DNA of 64,000 nucleotides from Mediterranea massiliensis (GCA_015060695.1 SUYA01000003.1:124001-188000); one strand, 5' to 3'. Positions 45,311 through 54,578 are shown, counted from the first letter of the stretch. Made by a program: numbers and translations. The notes: generated from the sequence alone by a model not told the origin.

Positions 45311-47932
45311 ATGCAATATCGAATATTATCCATACTCATGATGTTTGCCTCTTTGTTCGGAGGGGTGAGAACTTTGTATGCGCAAAACACGACAGAAACA
45401 GAAAAGCCGGTAGTGCTTTATTCGGGTGTACCAAAGACATACGAATTGGCTGGCATTAACGTAGAAGGTGCCGATAACTACGAAGACTATGTGATAGTTG
45501 GTATTTCTGGTTTGGTGAAAGGACAGACTGTAACCATTCCCGGTGAAGAAATCTCGCAAGCAGCTAAACGCTTTTGGCGTCATGGCCTTTTTTCTCATGT
45601 ACAAATTACGCAAGACAGCATTGCAGGCGATAAGACCTGGATTACGATTCATGTAAAATTACGTCCTCGTGCTTCAGAAATTGTGTTCAAAGGTGTGAAA
45701 AAATCAGAACGTGAAGATTTGGAAGCACGCATCGGTATGATAAAAGGTGGGCAAGTGACCCCCAATCATATAGACCGTGCAAAGATATTGGTTCAACGTT
45801 ACTATGATGATAAGGGATTCAAGAACGCTGAAATTACAATTACCCAACGTGATGACCCAAAGAACGAAGGTCAGGTGATTATAGAAGTGGAGGTTGACAA
45901 AAAGGAAAAAGTAAAGGTACACTCTATTACTATTGAGGGAAATGAAGCACTGACAGCTAAAAAGCTGAAGCGGGTTATGAAGAAAACCAATGAGAAGAAT
46001 AAATTGCGCAACATTTTCCGTACCAAGAAGTTTGTGGAAGAAAACTACGAAGCCGATAAGCAACTTATCATTGACAAATACAACGAGCTGGGTTATCGTG
46101 ATGCAACCATTGTAGAAGACAGTATCTCTCCTTACGATGACCGCACGGTAAATGTTTATATGAAGATTGATGAAGGTCAGAAGTACTACTTGCGTAACAT
46201 CACTTGGGTGGGAAATACACTTTATCCATCGGAACAGTTGGACTTCTTGCTTCGCATGAAGAAGGGAGATGTTTATAACCAGAAGTTGTTGCAAGAGCGT
46301 ATCATGGAAGATGAAGATGCCATCGGAAATCTCTATTATAACAATGGTTACTTGTTCTATCAGTTAGATCCGGTAGAAGTGAATATCGTGGGTGACTCTA
46401 TCGACTTGGAAATGCGTATTTTCGAAGGTCGTCAAGCTACTATCAATAAAGTTAGCATTAATGGTAACGACCGTCTTTATGAAAACGTAGTGCGTCGTGA
46501 GTTGCGCGTTCGCCCAGGTCAGTTGTTCAGCAAGGAAGACTTAATGCGTTCAATGCGTGAAATACAACAGATGGGACACTTCGACCCTGAACAGATTGAC
46601 CCAGGCGTTTCGCCACGCCCTGAAGACGGAACAGTGGATATTAACTTAGGATTGGTTTCCAAAGCTAATGACCAAGTGGAATTTTCGGCCGGTTGGGGGC
46701 AAACGGGTATCATCGGTAAATTGAGTTTGAAATTCACCAACTTCTCTTTGGAGAACCTGTTGCATCCGGGTGAAAACTATCGTGGCATCTTGCCGCAAGG
46801 TGATGGACAAACATTGACTATTAGTGCGCAAACCAATGCGAAGTACTACCAATCTTATAGTGTATCGTTCTACGATCCATGGTTTGGGGGTAAGCGTCCT
46901 AATGCATTCTCTGTATCGGCTTATTACTCGCGTCAGACAGATATCAGTAGCCAATATTATAACTCGGCTTACATGAACAGCTATTACAACAGCTACTATA
47001 GTGGAATGTATGGTTATGGTATGTATAACTATGGCAATTACAATAGCTATGAAAACTACTATGACCCCGATAAGAGTATCCAGATGTATGGATTGGCTTT
47101 GATGTTTGGTAAACGTTTGAAGTGGCCCGATGACTATTTCCAATTCTCTGCAGAACTTTCGTTCCAACGTTATGTATTGAGCGATTGGCAATATTTCCCA
47201 GTAACGAATGGTAAGTGTAACAACCTCAGTTTGAACTTGACGTTGGCACGTGCCTCTTACGATAACCCCATCTATCCTCGTCGTGGTTCAGACTTCTCAT
47301 TCTCGTTGCAGATTACACCGCCCTATTCTCTTTTCGATGGAAAAGATTATAGTAAGTATAATACCAACAACCAGGATGATATGAACAAAATGCATAAGTG
47401 GATTGAGTATCATAAGTGGAAATTTAAATCAAAGACATATACTGCATTGAGCGGTGGTCAGAAGTGTCCGGTGTTGATGACTCGTGCTGAGTTTGGTTTG
47501 TTGGGACATTTCAATAAACATAAAAAGTCACCTTTCGAAACATTCGATGTGGGTGGTGACGGTATGACAGGATACTCTACTTACGCCACAGAAATGATTG
47601 CCCTCCGTGGCTATGAGAATAGTTCTTTGACACCCTATGGCTACGAAGGCTATGCTTACGCCCGTTTAGGTTTGGAGTTGCGTTATCCGTTGATGTTGGA
47701 AACAAGTACCAGTATCTATGCGTTAGGTTTTGTGGAAGCCGGTAATGCTTGGCAAGAGGTTAATCAATTCAATCCGTTTGAATTGAAACGTTCGGCCGGT
47801 CTTGGTGTACGTATCTTCTTACCGATGATTGGTATGATGGGTATCGACTGGGCTTATGGTTTCGACAAGGTATTTGGTTCGACTTCTTACGGTGGCAGCC
47901 AGTTCCACTTTATTTTGGGACAAGAGTTCTAA
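45311..47932 (+). CDS. bamA: Outer membrane protein assembly factor BamA
   Basis: The 873-residue protein has a signal peptide (ending TLYAQ), five POTRA domains (about 45-440, each with ITIEGNEAL- or WVGNTLYPS-like strands), and a C-terminal 16-strand barrel ending in ...SQFHFILGQEF, with an aromatic terminal residue as needed for its own assembly. It inserts barrel proteins into the outer membrane. A tyrosine-, asparagine- and serine-rich stretch at about residues 550-590 lies in an expected surface loop. It is followed by two Skp-type chaperone genes. Confidence 0.95.
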   Translation: MQYRILSILMMFASLFGGVRTLYAQNTTETEKPVVLYSGVPKTYELAGINVEGADNYEDYVIVGISGLVKGQTVTIPGEEISQAAKRFWRHGLFSHVQITQDSIAGDKTWITIHVKLRPRASEIVFKGVKKSEREDLEARIGMIKGGQVTPNHIDRAKILVQRYYDDKGFKNAEITITQRDDPKNEGQVIIEVEVDKKEKVKVHSITIEGNEALTAKKLKRVMKKTNEKNKLRNIFRTKKFVEENYEADKQLIIDKYNELGYRDATIVEDSISPYDDRTVNVYMKIDEGQKYYLRNITWVGNTLYPSEQLDFLLRMKKGDVYNQKLLQERIMEDEDAIGNLYYNNGYLFYQLDPVEVNIVGDSIDLEMRIFEGRQATINKVSINGNDRLYENVVRRELRVRPGQLFSKEDLMRSMREIQQMGHFDPEQIDPGVSPRPEDGTVDINLGLVSKANDQVEFSAGWGQTGIIGKLSLKFTNFSLENLLHPGENYRGILPQGDGQTLTISAQTNAKYYQSYSVSFYDPWFGGKRPNAFSVSAYYSRQTDISSQYYNSAYMNSYYNSYYSGMYGYGMYNYGNYNSYENYYDPDKSIQMYGLALMFGKRLKWPDDYFQFSAELSFQRYVLSDWQYFPVTNGKCNNLSLNLTLARASYDNPIYPRRGSDFSFSLQITPPYSLFDGKDYSKYNTNNQDDMNKMHKWIEYHKWKFKSKTYTALSGGQKCPVLMTRAEFGLLGHFNKHKKSPFETFDVGGDGMTGYSTYATEMIALRGYENSSLTPYGYEGYAYARLGLELRYPLMLETSTSIYALGFVEAGNAWQEVNQFNPFELKRSAGLGVRIFLPMIGMMGIDWAYGFDKVFGSTSYGGSQFHFILGQEF

Positions 47933-47964
47933 TTAATTTACTAACCTTAAAAACAGAACGCATA

Positions 47965-48480
47965 ATGAAGAAGAGTATTTTATTGATTGTATGTCTGATG
48001 CTTACTGCTGTGGCTGCTCATGCTCAGAAGTTTGCGTTGGTGGATATGGAGTATATCATGGAACGTATTCCTGCCTATAAAAATGCCAACGAACGATTGG
48101 ATGAGTCTTCGCGTCAATGGCAGGCAGAGATTGAGAAGGTGGGCGATGAGGCCAAGTCATTGTATGATGCCTATCAGAAGAATGCTAAGAATTTGACCGA
48201 TGCAGAGCGTACGAAGCGTGAAGAAGCCATTATAAACAAGGAGAAAGAGATGGCCGAGTTGCGTCGTACCTATTTCGGTCCCGATGGTGAAATGGCCAAG
48301 CTGCAAGATTCTTTGATTGGTCCCATAGAGGATAAGATTTATGAGGCTATAAAATCTATTGCCCAGCAACGTAATTATGCGGCGGTGGTGGATAGAGCTT
48401 CGGCAAGTAGCTTGATTTTTGCTTCTCCCGAAATAGATATTAGCAATGAAGTCCTTTCAAAGTTAGGATATTCAAATTAA
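47965..48480 (+). CDS. OmpH/Skp-family periplasmic chaperone, first copy
   Basis: The 171-residue protein has a signal peptide (ending AAHAQ) and then the Skp pattern FALVDMEYIMERIPAYKNANERLDESS with a long coiled-coil middle (about 40-125). Skp forms a trimer that holds unfolded outer membrane proteins on their way to BamA. It lies 32 bases after bamA and 65 bases before a second paralogue; the two share layout but differ in sequence. Confidence 0.9.
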   Translation: MKKSILLIVCLMLTAVAAHAQKFALVDMEYIMERIPAYKNANERLDESSRQWQAEIEKVGDEAKSLYDAYQKNAKNLTDAERTKREEAIINKEKEMAELRRTYFGPDGEMAKLQDSLIGPIEDKIYEAIKSIAQQRNYAAVVDRASASSLIFASPEIDISNEVLSKLGYSN

Positions 48481-48545
48481 TTTCATACATTTGTACCCGC
48501 TTAGCAAAAAAGAATTAATAATTAAAATCATAAACAGAAAAAGTT

Positions 48546-49052
48546 ATGCTTAAGAAAATCGTACTATTAGTAGCTATGTTCATCCTTCCGTTGGGTGTGA
48601 TGGCACAAGCTAAGTTCGCTCACATGAACTCGCAAGAAGTAATTATGGCTATGCCCGAATTTGCCAAGGCGCAAGCTGACCTTGACGCTATGTCTAAGGA
48701 GTATCAAAAAGAAATGGAACGTGCTCAAGAAGAGTTTACAAAGAAGTATCAAGCCTTTGTAGCTGAGGTAGATTCATTGCCTAAGAATATTGCAGAGCGT
48801 CGTCAAAAGGACTTGGTTGACATGGATCAACGTCAACAACAATTCCAACAAGAGGCTTCACAAGCGTTGCAAAAGGCTCAACAAGATGCGTTGACTCCTA
48901 TTTATCAGAAGTTGGAAACTGCTGTTGAAGCTGTAGGTAAGGCTGAGGGCGTGATTTATATCTTTGACATTGCCCGCACTCCGTTGGCTTTTATCGGCAA
49001 TCAAAGCATTGATCTTACTGCCAAGGTTAAAGCTCAGTTAGGCATTAAGTAA
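48546..49052 (+). CDS. OmpH/Skp-family periplasmic chaperone, second copy
   Basis: The 168-residue protein has a signal peptide (ending VMAQ), then AKFAHMNSQEVIMAMPEFAKAQADL and a glutamine-rich coiled coil (about 40-115). It is a paralogue of the gene just upstream. A TACATTTG at 48486-48493 may be a -7 box giving it some separate transcription. A terminator follows at 49082-49120, which ends the uppS-bamA-skp-skp run. Confidence 0.9.
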   Translation: MLKKIVLLVAMFILPLGVMAQAKFAHMNSQEVIMAMPEFAKAQADLDAMSKEYQKEMERAQEEFTKKYQAFVAEVDSLPKNIAERRQKDLVDMDQRQQQFQQEASQALQKAQQDALTPIYQKLETAVEAVGKAEGVIYIFDIARTPLAFIGNQSIDLTAKVKAQLGIK

Positions 49053-49081
49053 TTCTTTACCAGAGAATTTGTATTATAAAG

Positions 49082-49120
49082 ACACGGATTATACGGATAA
49101 ACATGCCGTGTAATCCGTGT
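49082..49120 (+). terminator. Terminator after the second skp
   Basis: ACACGGATTATACGG (49082-49096) pairs with CCGTGTAATCCGTGT (49106-49120) with at most one mismatch; a T-rich stretch follows on the plus strand. Confidence 0.7.
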
Positions 49121-49143
49121 TTACTTTTATCTCTATCTGTCTC

Positions 49144-49986
49144 ATGAAAAACAACTACTCCTCTGCTCCCGGTCCTATTGGTGTATTCGATTCCGGTTAT
49201 GGTGGCTTGACCATCCTAAGTAAAATTCGTGAAGCATTACCTCAATACGATTATCTTTATTTGGGCGACAATGCTCGCACGCCTTATGGTACCCGTTCGT
49301 TCGAAGTGGTTTATGAATTTACTTTACAGGCTGTTGGCAAGTTGTTCGATATGGGTTGTCATCTGGTTATATTGGCTTGTAATACGGCTTCGGCCAAGGC
49401 TTTGCGTACCATTCAGATGAACGACCTTCCCCGAATGGATGCCAACCGGCGCGTATTGGGAGTTATACGTCCTACGGTAGAGTGTGTGGGCGACATTACC
49501 CGTAGTCGCCACGTTGGTGTATTGGCCACATCCGGCACTATCCGTTCGGAATCCTATCCTATGGAAGTCAATAAACTGTTTCCCGATGTGACGGTGGTAG
49601 GCAAGGCTTGTCCGATGTGGGTGCCTTTGGTGGAGAATGGAGAGGCACAAGGGGACGGTGCCGATTATTTTGTTCGCAAATATATAGACGAATTGTTGCA
49701 GGCAGACCGTTTGATTGATACAGTTATTTTAGGGTGTACACACTATCCGTTGCTTTTACCCAAGATAGTAAGCCATCTTCCACACGGTGTAAAGGCTATT
49801 GCGCAGGGCGAATGGGTCGCTTCGAGCCTGAAGGATTACCTATCGCGCCATCCTGAAATGGATGCCAAATGTACCAAGCAGGCTACTTGTATGTACTATA
49901 CTACCGAAGCCGAAGAAAAGTTTAAGGAGTCGGCTTCCACTTTTCTGAACGAGGAGATTTCAGTTAAGCGCATTGCGTTGGATTAG
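49144..49986 (+). CDS. murI: Glutamate racemase
   Basis: The ATG at 49144 gives MKNNYSSAPGPIGVFDSGYGGLT (280 residues); an upstream ATG at 49117 lies in the terminator's tail and is unlikely. Both catalytic cysteines are present: ILACNTASAKAL and LGCTHYPLL. It makes D-glutamate for peptidoglycan. It is separated from skp by a terminator, so it probably has its own promoter, which I could not place. Confidence 0.95.
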   Translation: MKNNYSSAPGPIGVFDSGYGGLTILSKIREALPQYDYLYLGDNARTPYGTRSFEVVYEFTLQAVGKLFDMGCHLVILACNTASAKALRTIQMNDLPRMDANRRVLGVIRPTVECVGDITRSRHVGVLATSGTIRSESYPMEVNKLFPDVTVVGKACPMWVPLVENGEAQGDGADYFVRKYIDELLQADRLIDTVILGCTHYPLLLPKIVSHLPHGVKAIAQGEWVASSLKDYLSRHPEMDAKCTKQATCMYYTTEAEEKFKESASTFLNEEISVKRIALD

Positions 49987-50106
49987 TTTTGCACAACTGT
50001 AATAGTATGAAGGGGCATGCTTTTCAGGCACGCCCCCTCGATTTAAACCCTACGGCTACGCTTAGCCGAAACTCTTATTTGTCGTTGCAAAGGTAAAAAA
50101 AGAGGG

Positions 50107-50129
50107 GCACTCTTTCCCAAAAAGAGTGT
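50107..50129 (-). terminator. Terminator of the plug-domain gene
   Basis: Read on the minus strand, ACACTCTTT pairs with AAAGAGTGC around a short loop and is followed within six bases by seven T. The remaining bases of the 190-base gap (49987-50176) hold a second imperfect GC-rich hairpin near 50013-50037, probably ending murI. Confidence 0.65.
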
Positions 50130-50176
50130 TGCAGGTTTGCCACACTTCCGTGGCAGATGTTACATAGGTAGAGTGG

Positions 50177-50860
50177 TTAATATTGTTTGGTAAAAATCAG
50201 TATCGCACCGTTAGCACCCTTGGCACCATAATAGCTACCATCTTTCAGCACTTCAACATAGTCAATAAAGTGTATGCCTACATCGTCGATAGTAGGTATA
50301 ATTACTCCGTCCAGCACAAACAGTGGGGTTGTGTCGCTGTTGAAGCTGTTGATACCCCGCATGCTGACTTTAGATACACCTCCTAAGTCGTCTTTCGATA
50401 TGTTCAGCCCGGGTACTTTCCCATGCAGGGCTTTCAGTAAGTTAGGCTCTCCGCTTTGTCTGATCTTTTCTCCGGTAACAATCATCCCTAAACTTCGTTC
50501 TCTTCGGGCGGTGTGGTCAAAGCCTTTTTGAGTCAGTTCATGGTCTTCCATGGTAATGCTTTCTCCGGATATGGGATCCAATTGAATGGTAAGGCTCTTA
50601 CGGCTGTTTACAGGCACCTTGTAGGTTTTCTTGTTAATAAGAATCTTCAGTGTGTCATTGGGTTGTACATCTGTTAACCCAAAGATGCCTAACTTGTTGA
50701 CTACCGCATAGTTTTTAGGCGTAGTAACATACACACGAGCCTTTTTGAAAGGCTTTCCGGACAAATCTTTCAAGATGCCGTTGAAGGGCACTTTCCGCTC
50801 TTGGGCATATCCGGCTTGGATGGCCAGTAGAGTCAGCATGATAAGAACCAACTTGCGCAT
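50177..50860 (-). CDS. Stand-alone SusC-type plug-domain protein
   Basis: The start at 50860 (MRKLVLIMLTLLAIQAGYAQ) gives a clean signal peptide and 227 residues. It has a carboxypeptidase-regulatory-like beta domain (about 20-95) and then the TonB-receptor plug of SusC proteins: VSMRGINSFNSDTTPLFVLDG and YVEVLKDGSYYGAKGANGAILIFTKQY. It stops exactly where a SusC barrel (some 700 further residues) would begin, so there is no barrel. No frame-shifted barrel remnant follows, so it looks like a gene in its own right. It may interact with TonB or a receptor; its function is unknown. Confidence 0.85.
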   Translation of the reverse strand: MRKLVLIMLTLLAIQAGYAQERKVPFNGILKDLSGKPFKKARVYVTTPKNYAVVNKLGIFGLTDVQPNDTLKILINKKTYKVPVNSRKSLTIQLDPISGESITMEDHELTQKGFDHTARRERSLGMIVTGEKIRQSGEPNLLKALHGKVPGLNISKDDLGGVSKVSMRGINSFNSDTTPLFVLDGVIIPTIDDVGIHFIDYVEVLKDGSYYGAKGANGAILIFTKQY

Positions 50861-50888
50861 AATAGTAGGTATTTGATTGTTTTTTGAC

Positions 50889-50918
50889 AAAGATACGGTA
50901 AATAATGGAATATCAAAA
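50889..50918 (-). promoter_or_regulatory. Promoter for the plug-domain gene
   Basis: On the minus strand TTTG (50918-50915), 18 bases, TATCTTTG (50896-50889), 29 bases before the start codon. Confidence 0.6.
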
Positions 50919-50974
50919 CAATTCTTTCCTAAATTAATGGTTTTATATCTTTGTAAACATATATCGGGTGATTT

Positions 50975-51193
50975 TTATCGGTTCCCTTTCTCTTGGGTCT
51001 GTTCATATAGTTCTTGGAAGAAGTTTCGGTTTAGTATGATGGAAATGCGTTGCAACAGTTTTGTGTCTATACTCTCTTTTTGAAATAACCGATAGATGTT
51101 CGAGCGGTCGCACGAGAGTTTGCGAGCCAGCCAACTGACGCTGCGTTCTTGTCGTTCCAGTTCTTCCTTGATAAGGATTCCTATAGGTCTCAT
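50975..51193 (-). CDS. Small helix-turn-helix protein
   Basis: The 72-residue protein, MRPIGILIKEELERQERSVS..., has a Cro/C1-like helix-turn-helix (about 17-45, SWLARKLSCDRSNIYRLFQ) and a short tail. It has no ligand domain. It could regulate the plug-domain gene downstream on the same strand, 56 bases plus promoter away, but no operator was recognised. Confidence 0.75.
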   Translation of the reverse strand: MRPIGILIKEELERQERSVSWLARKLSCDRSNIYRLFQKESIDTKLLQRISIILNRNFFQELYEQTQEKGNR

Positions 51194-51227
51194 CTTTCCT
51201 GCTTTTGCCTACACTCCCTTATAGCAC

Positions 51228-51258
51228 TTTGGTTATAATTATTTGTGGCATATTTATG
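51228..51258 (+). promoter_or_regulatory. Promoter for a candidate non-coding RNA
   Basis: TTTG (51228-51231), 19 bases, TATTTATG (51251-51258; one base off the -7 consensus). The predicted start, about 51263-51266, falls at the first base-paired position of the structure described next. Confidence 0.5.
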
Positions 51259-51261
51259 AAG

Positions 51262-51540
51262 AACGTGGGAGTTTGTCATTGGCTTATCCCACAAGTAGGC
51301 TTCTCGCATTGCCCGGAAAGAAAGATAAGCAATGAAAACAGCCCACGTATATGCTAATATTCATCCAGATCTGTCATAAGAAGACACATCTGGAGATATA
51401 CAGTTATCGTGGACGTTTTGTTGCATTGTCTTCTTCTTTCCTAAATTTTTGCGAGAAATTTACTTGTAGAAGAATACGCTTCTTGAAAACGTCTATCAAT
51501 AAATATGTCGGTTCTTTTCACTCTGTTGAAAAGAACCGAG
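51262..51540 (+). ncRNA. Candidate structured RNA with three hairpins
   Basis: In the 605-base gap before the DUF2007 gene the plus strand can fold as follows. An outer stem ACGTGGG (51263-51269) pairs with CCCACGT (51342-51348). After a symmetric 7x7 internal loop, CATTGGCTTATC (51277-51288) pairs with GATAAGCAATG (51324-51334), with one bulged G. A second hairpin is CCAGATCTGTC (51365-51375) with GACACATCTGG (51383-51393), one mismatch. A third is CGGTTCTTTTC (51509-51519) with GAAAAGAACCG (51528-51538), perfect. A closing stem with a large bubble is the layout of 6S-type RNA, but length and family are unproven. Frames inside are not protein-like. Confidence 0.45.
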
Positions 51541-51798
51541 GCAAAGATAACGGAAAGAGATTGATTCTCCTAATACTTGACAAGAAAAGTGTGATTCACT
51601 TGTTTTATTCTTTTCCGAACCATTCTCTTTTTTAAGTGTTGCTGATGTAGAAGGAGCAAAGGTGACAGATTGTATGGGTTTTGACTATTTGATTCGAAGG
51701 AGTGATATTTTTGTAGAAAAATGTCGTTATTATGCTTTTTTGCCTATCTTTGCAATTTTTAAATCAACTGTTTGTTTAACCCTTAACTGTTTTGTATC

Positions 51799-52038
51799 AT
51801 GAAAGAGGAAGATAAAAGCAGACTTGTAGAAGTGTTTAGTGGTGCCTTGTGGAGGGCCGACTTGCTGAAGAGTATCTTAGAAGACAAGGGTATCCCTGCT
51901 GTCACCGCCGGGGGAACGGCTGTCAACATAGCTTTACCAACCATCAATGTAGATGTGGCAGTTTTGGTAAACGAGTGCGACTATGAGGCTGCCATGGTGG
52001 TGGTAGCCGATTATAAGAAAAAGGAGGGAGAGGAGTAA
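51799..52038 (+). CDS. DUF2007 (putative signal-transducing) protein
   Basis: The 79-residue protein reads RLVEVFSGALWRADLLKSILEDKGIPAVTAG..., the pattern of small DUF2007 proteins with a PII-like or ferredoxin-like fold and no known ligand. It ends 7 bases before proB and is probably co-transcribed with it. Two TAnnTTTG sites lie upstream (51706-51713, with TTTG at 51680-51683, and 51745-51752). Confidence 0.8.
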   Translation: MKEEDKSRLVEVFSGALWRADLLKSILEDKGIPAVTAGGTAVNIALPTINVDVAVLVNECDYEAAMVVVADYKKKEGEE

Positions 52039-52045
52039 TGCCGCT

Positions 52046-53128
52046 ATGGAACAGTTGTTTACAAGAGTAGCAGTCAAGGTAGGTAGTAACGTACTGACTC
52101 GACGTGATGGTACGCTCGACGTTACTCGCATGTCGGCTTTGGTCGATCAGATTGCCGAGTTGCGCCACTTGGGTGTGGAGGTGCTGCTCATTTCGTCGGG
52201 TGCTGTGGCCTCAGGGCGTAGCGAAGTGCGTTCGCTCAAGAAACTTGACAGTGTTGACCAACGCCAACTTTTTTCGGCCGTTGGGCAGGCCAAACTCATT
52301 AACCGTTATTACGAGCTTTTCCGCGAGCATGGCATTCCCGTAGGGCAAGTGCTTACCATGAAAGAGAGCTTCGCTACCCGTCGTCATTACCTCAATCAAA
52401 AAAACTGCATGACGGTGATGCTCGAAAACGGGGTAATACCCATTGTTAACGAAAACGACACCATCTCTGTCAGCGAGCTGATGTTTACCGACAACGACGA
52501 ACTTTCCGGTTTGATAGCTACCATGATGAATGTGCAGGCTCTGATTATCTTGAGTAACATTGATGGTATCTACGACGGTTCTCCGGCCGACCCTGATTCG
52601 CAAGTCATCCCCTTTATTTATCCCGATACCGATGTAAGCAGTTACATTCAGGCCGGAAAGTCCAGCTTTGGGCGGGGTGGTATGCTGACCAAGACCAACA
52701 TTGCGCGTAAGGTGGCAGACGAGGGCATTGCCGTTATTATAGCCAACGGTAAGCGCGACAACATACTGATCGACCTGTTGACACACCCCGAAGAAACAAT
52801 CTGTACGCGATTTTCGCCCTCTTCGCAGCCGGTTTCCAGTGTAAAGAAATGGATTGCACATAGCGAAGGCTTTGCCAAGGGCGAGTTGCATCTGAACGAG
52901 CAAGCCGTACAGGTGCTGACCTCCGACAAGGCTGTCAGTCTGTTGCCGGTAGGTATCATTGCCATAAAAGGCGAATTTGAGAAAGACGACATAGTACGCA
53001 TCATAGCTCCCGACGGTTCCTCCATCGGGGTGGGCAAGGCGCATTGCGACAGTGTTGAGGCACGCGCTTCGATGGGACGACACGGTTGTCGCCCTGTGGT
53101 GCATTACGATTATTTATATATAGAATGA
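52046..53128 (+). CDS. proB: Glutamate 5-kinase
   Basis: The 360-residue enzyme has an amino-acid kinase domain ([46 protein letters not shown]) and a C-terminal PUA domain (about 270-360). It makes glutamyl-5-phosphate, the first step to proline. Its TGA overlaps the proA ATG (ATGA at 53125-53128). Confidence 0.95.
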   Translation: MEQLFTRVAVKVGSNVLTRRDGTLDVTRMSALVDQIAELRHLGVEVLLISSGAVASGRSEVRSLKKLDSVDQRQLFSAVGQAKLINRYYELFREHGIPVGQVLTMKESFATRRHYLNQKNCMTVMLENGVIPIVNENDTISVSELMFTDNDELSGLIATMMNVQALIILSNIDGIYDGSPADPDSQVIPFIYPDTDVSSYIQAGKSSFGRGGMLTKTNIARKVADEGIAVIIANGKRDNILIDLLTHPEETICTRFSPSSQPVSSVKKWIAHSEGFAKGELHLNEQAVQVLTSDKAVSLLPVGIIAIKGEFEKDDIVRIIAPDGSSIGVGKAHCDSVEARASMGRHGCRPVVHYDYLYIE

Positions 53129-54372
53129 AACTGACAGAAACCTTTGCCGCCGTACAAGCGGCCGGCCGCCAATTGCTGGCCTTGAGCGATATTGAGATAA
53201 ACCACATCTTGTTGGCCGTAGCAGATGCTGCCGTGGCACAAACCGACTACATTTTGGCCGAAAATGCCAAAGACTTGGCACGCATGGAGCCAACGAATCC
53301 CAAATATGACCGTTTGAAGTTAACCCCTGAACGAATAGAAGGAATAGCATCTGACATGCGAAATGTAGCCAAATTACCTACACCTGTGGGGCGAATACTT
53401 GACAAACGTACATTGCCTAACGGGCTTCGCTTGACAAAAGTCAGTGTGCCTTTCGGAGTGATTGGTGTCATCTACGAGGCACGCCCCAATGTCAGTTTTG
53501 ATGTCTTCTCACTTTGTCTAAAGAGCGGCAATGCCTGCATCTTGAAGGGCGGTAGCGATGCCGATTGCTCCAACCGAGCCATTGTAGGCATCATCCGAGA
53601 GGTGTTGAAGCAATCGGGCGTCAATCCCGACAGCGTAGTGTTGCTTCCGGCTGACCGCGAAGCTACTACCGAATTGCTTCATGCCAACGGTTATGTCGAT
53701 CTCATTATCCCCAGAGGTAGCAGTAGCCTGATAAACTTTGTACGTCAGCATGCCACCATCCCCGTCATAGAAACCGGTGCCGGCATTTGCCACACCTACT
53801 TCGACCGCTATGCCGACTTACAAAAGGGGCGCGCCATCATTCACAATGCGAAGACTCGCCGTGTCAGCGTCTGCAATGCCCTCGACTGCCTGCTTATCGA
53901 CCTCGACCGCCTCTCGGCCTTGCCCGTACTCTGTGCGCCGTTGGCCGAAAGTCGTGTTCTTATCTATGCCGACCTGCCCGCTTATGTAGCCTTGCAGGGC
54001 CATTATCCCGACGAATTGCTGCAACAGGCTACCGACGAAGACTTTGGCCGCGAGTTCTTGGATTATAAAATGTCTGTTAAGAGTGTCGATGGCATCCATG
54101 AAGCTTTGGCTCACATTGCCCGCTACAGCTCCAAGCACAGCGAATGCATCGTCACCGAAGACGAGGAACATCGCCGCCTCTTCTGCCGCGACGTCGATGC
54201 AGCTTGTGTCTATGTCAACACACCCACCTCGTTTACCGACGGTGCGCAGTTCGGTTTGGGAGCCGAAATAGGCATCAGCACCCAGAAACTTCATGCACGC
54301 GGCCCCATGGCTTTGCAGGAAATCACTACTTACAAATGGCTGATAGAGGGCGAAGGGCAAATACGTCAGTAA
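53125..54372 (+). CDS. proA: Gamma-glutamyl phosphate reductase
   Basis: The ATG at 53125 ([16 protein letters not shown]) gives 415 residues and overlaps the proB stop; the longer frame is unneeded. Motifs: [31 protein letters not shown] and the catalytic-cysteine region [13 protein letters not shown]. It reduces glutamyl phosphate to the semialdehyde. The final proline gene, proC, is 5.2 kb further on beyond the NVEALA array and a porin. Confidence 0.95.
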   Translation: MKLTETFAAVQAAGRQLLALSDIEINHILLAVADAAVAQTDYILAENAKDLARMEPTNPKYDRLKLTPERIEGIASDMRNVAKLPTPVGRILDKRTLPNGLRLTKVSVPFGVIGVIYEARPNVSFDVFSLCLKSGNACILKGGSDADCSNRAIVGIIREVLKQSGVNPDSVVLLPADREATTELLHANGYVDLIIPRGSSSLINFVRQHATIPVIETGAGICHTYFDRYADLQKGRAIIHNAKTRRVSVCNALDCLLIDLDRLSALPVLCAPLAESRVLIYADLPAYVALQGHYPDELLQQATDEDFGREFLDYKMSVKSVDGIHEALAHIARYSSKHSECIVTEDEEHRRLFCRDVDAACVYVNTPTSFTDGAQFGLGAEIGISTQKLHARGPMALQEITTYKWLIEGEGQIRQ

Positions 54373-54471
54373 CCCTTTTGGCACCTTTGGGATAATTTGT
54401 ACGTTTGAAAAATTGTTAAAACAACGTTTGTAGTTTCCGAATATGTATGTATGGCGTCCGTTTTGTGCGTC

Positions 54472-54578
54472 GAAACAATCTGTTTCTCTCTACGAAACAA
54501 AGTGTTTCAGCGCATGAAACAGAGTGTTTCACCCTATGAAACAAACAGTTTCACCACCTTGAAACAAAGGTTTGTGTA
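54472..54578. repeat. 22-bp tandem palindromic repeat array
   Basis: Five units begin with GAAACA at 54472, 54494, 54516, 54538 and 54561 (periods 22, 22, 22, 23). In the first four, GAAACA-N3-TGTTTC or a one-base variant forms a dyad; the fifth is partial. Arms are kept while the inter-dyad bases vary. The array lies between proA and the remnant of the thiol-lipoprotein gene, in a gap of 240 bases with no other signal. Confidence 0.9.

Noticed and set aside
51351-51635. A 94-residue plus-strand frame in the gap before the DUF2007 gene
   Set aside because: It runs through two strong hairpins, has no start signal, and its translation resembles no family.
52211-53104. A 297-residue minus-strand frame opposite proB
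   Set aside because: It is the antisense of a well-conserved kinase gene and shows no motif of its own.
54472-54578. CRISPR array
   Set aside because: The repeat step is only 22 bases, with no spacers of 30 bases or more, and no cas genes are present; the same holds for the arrays at 6.03 and 34.9 kb.
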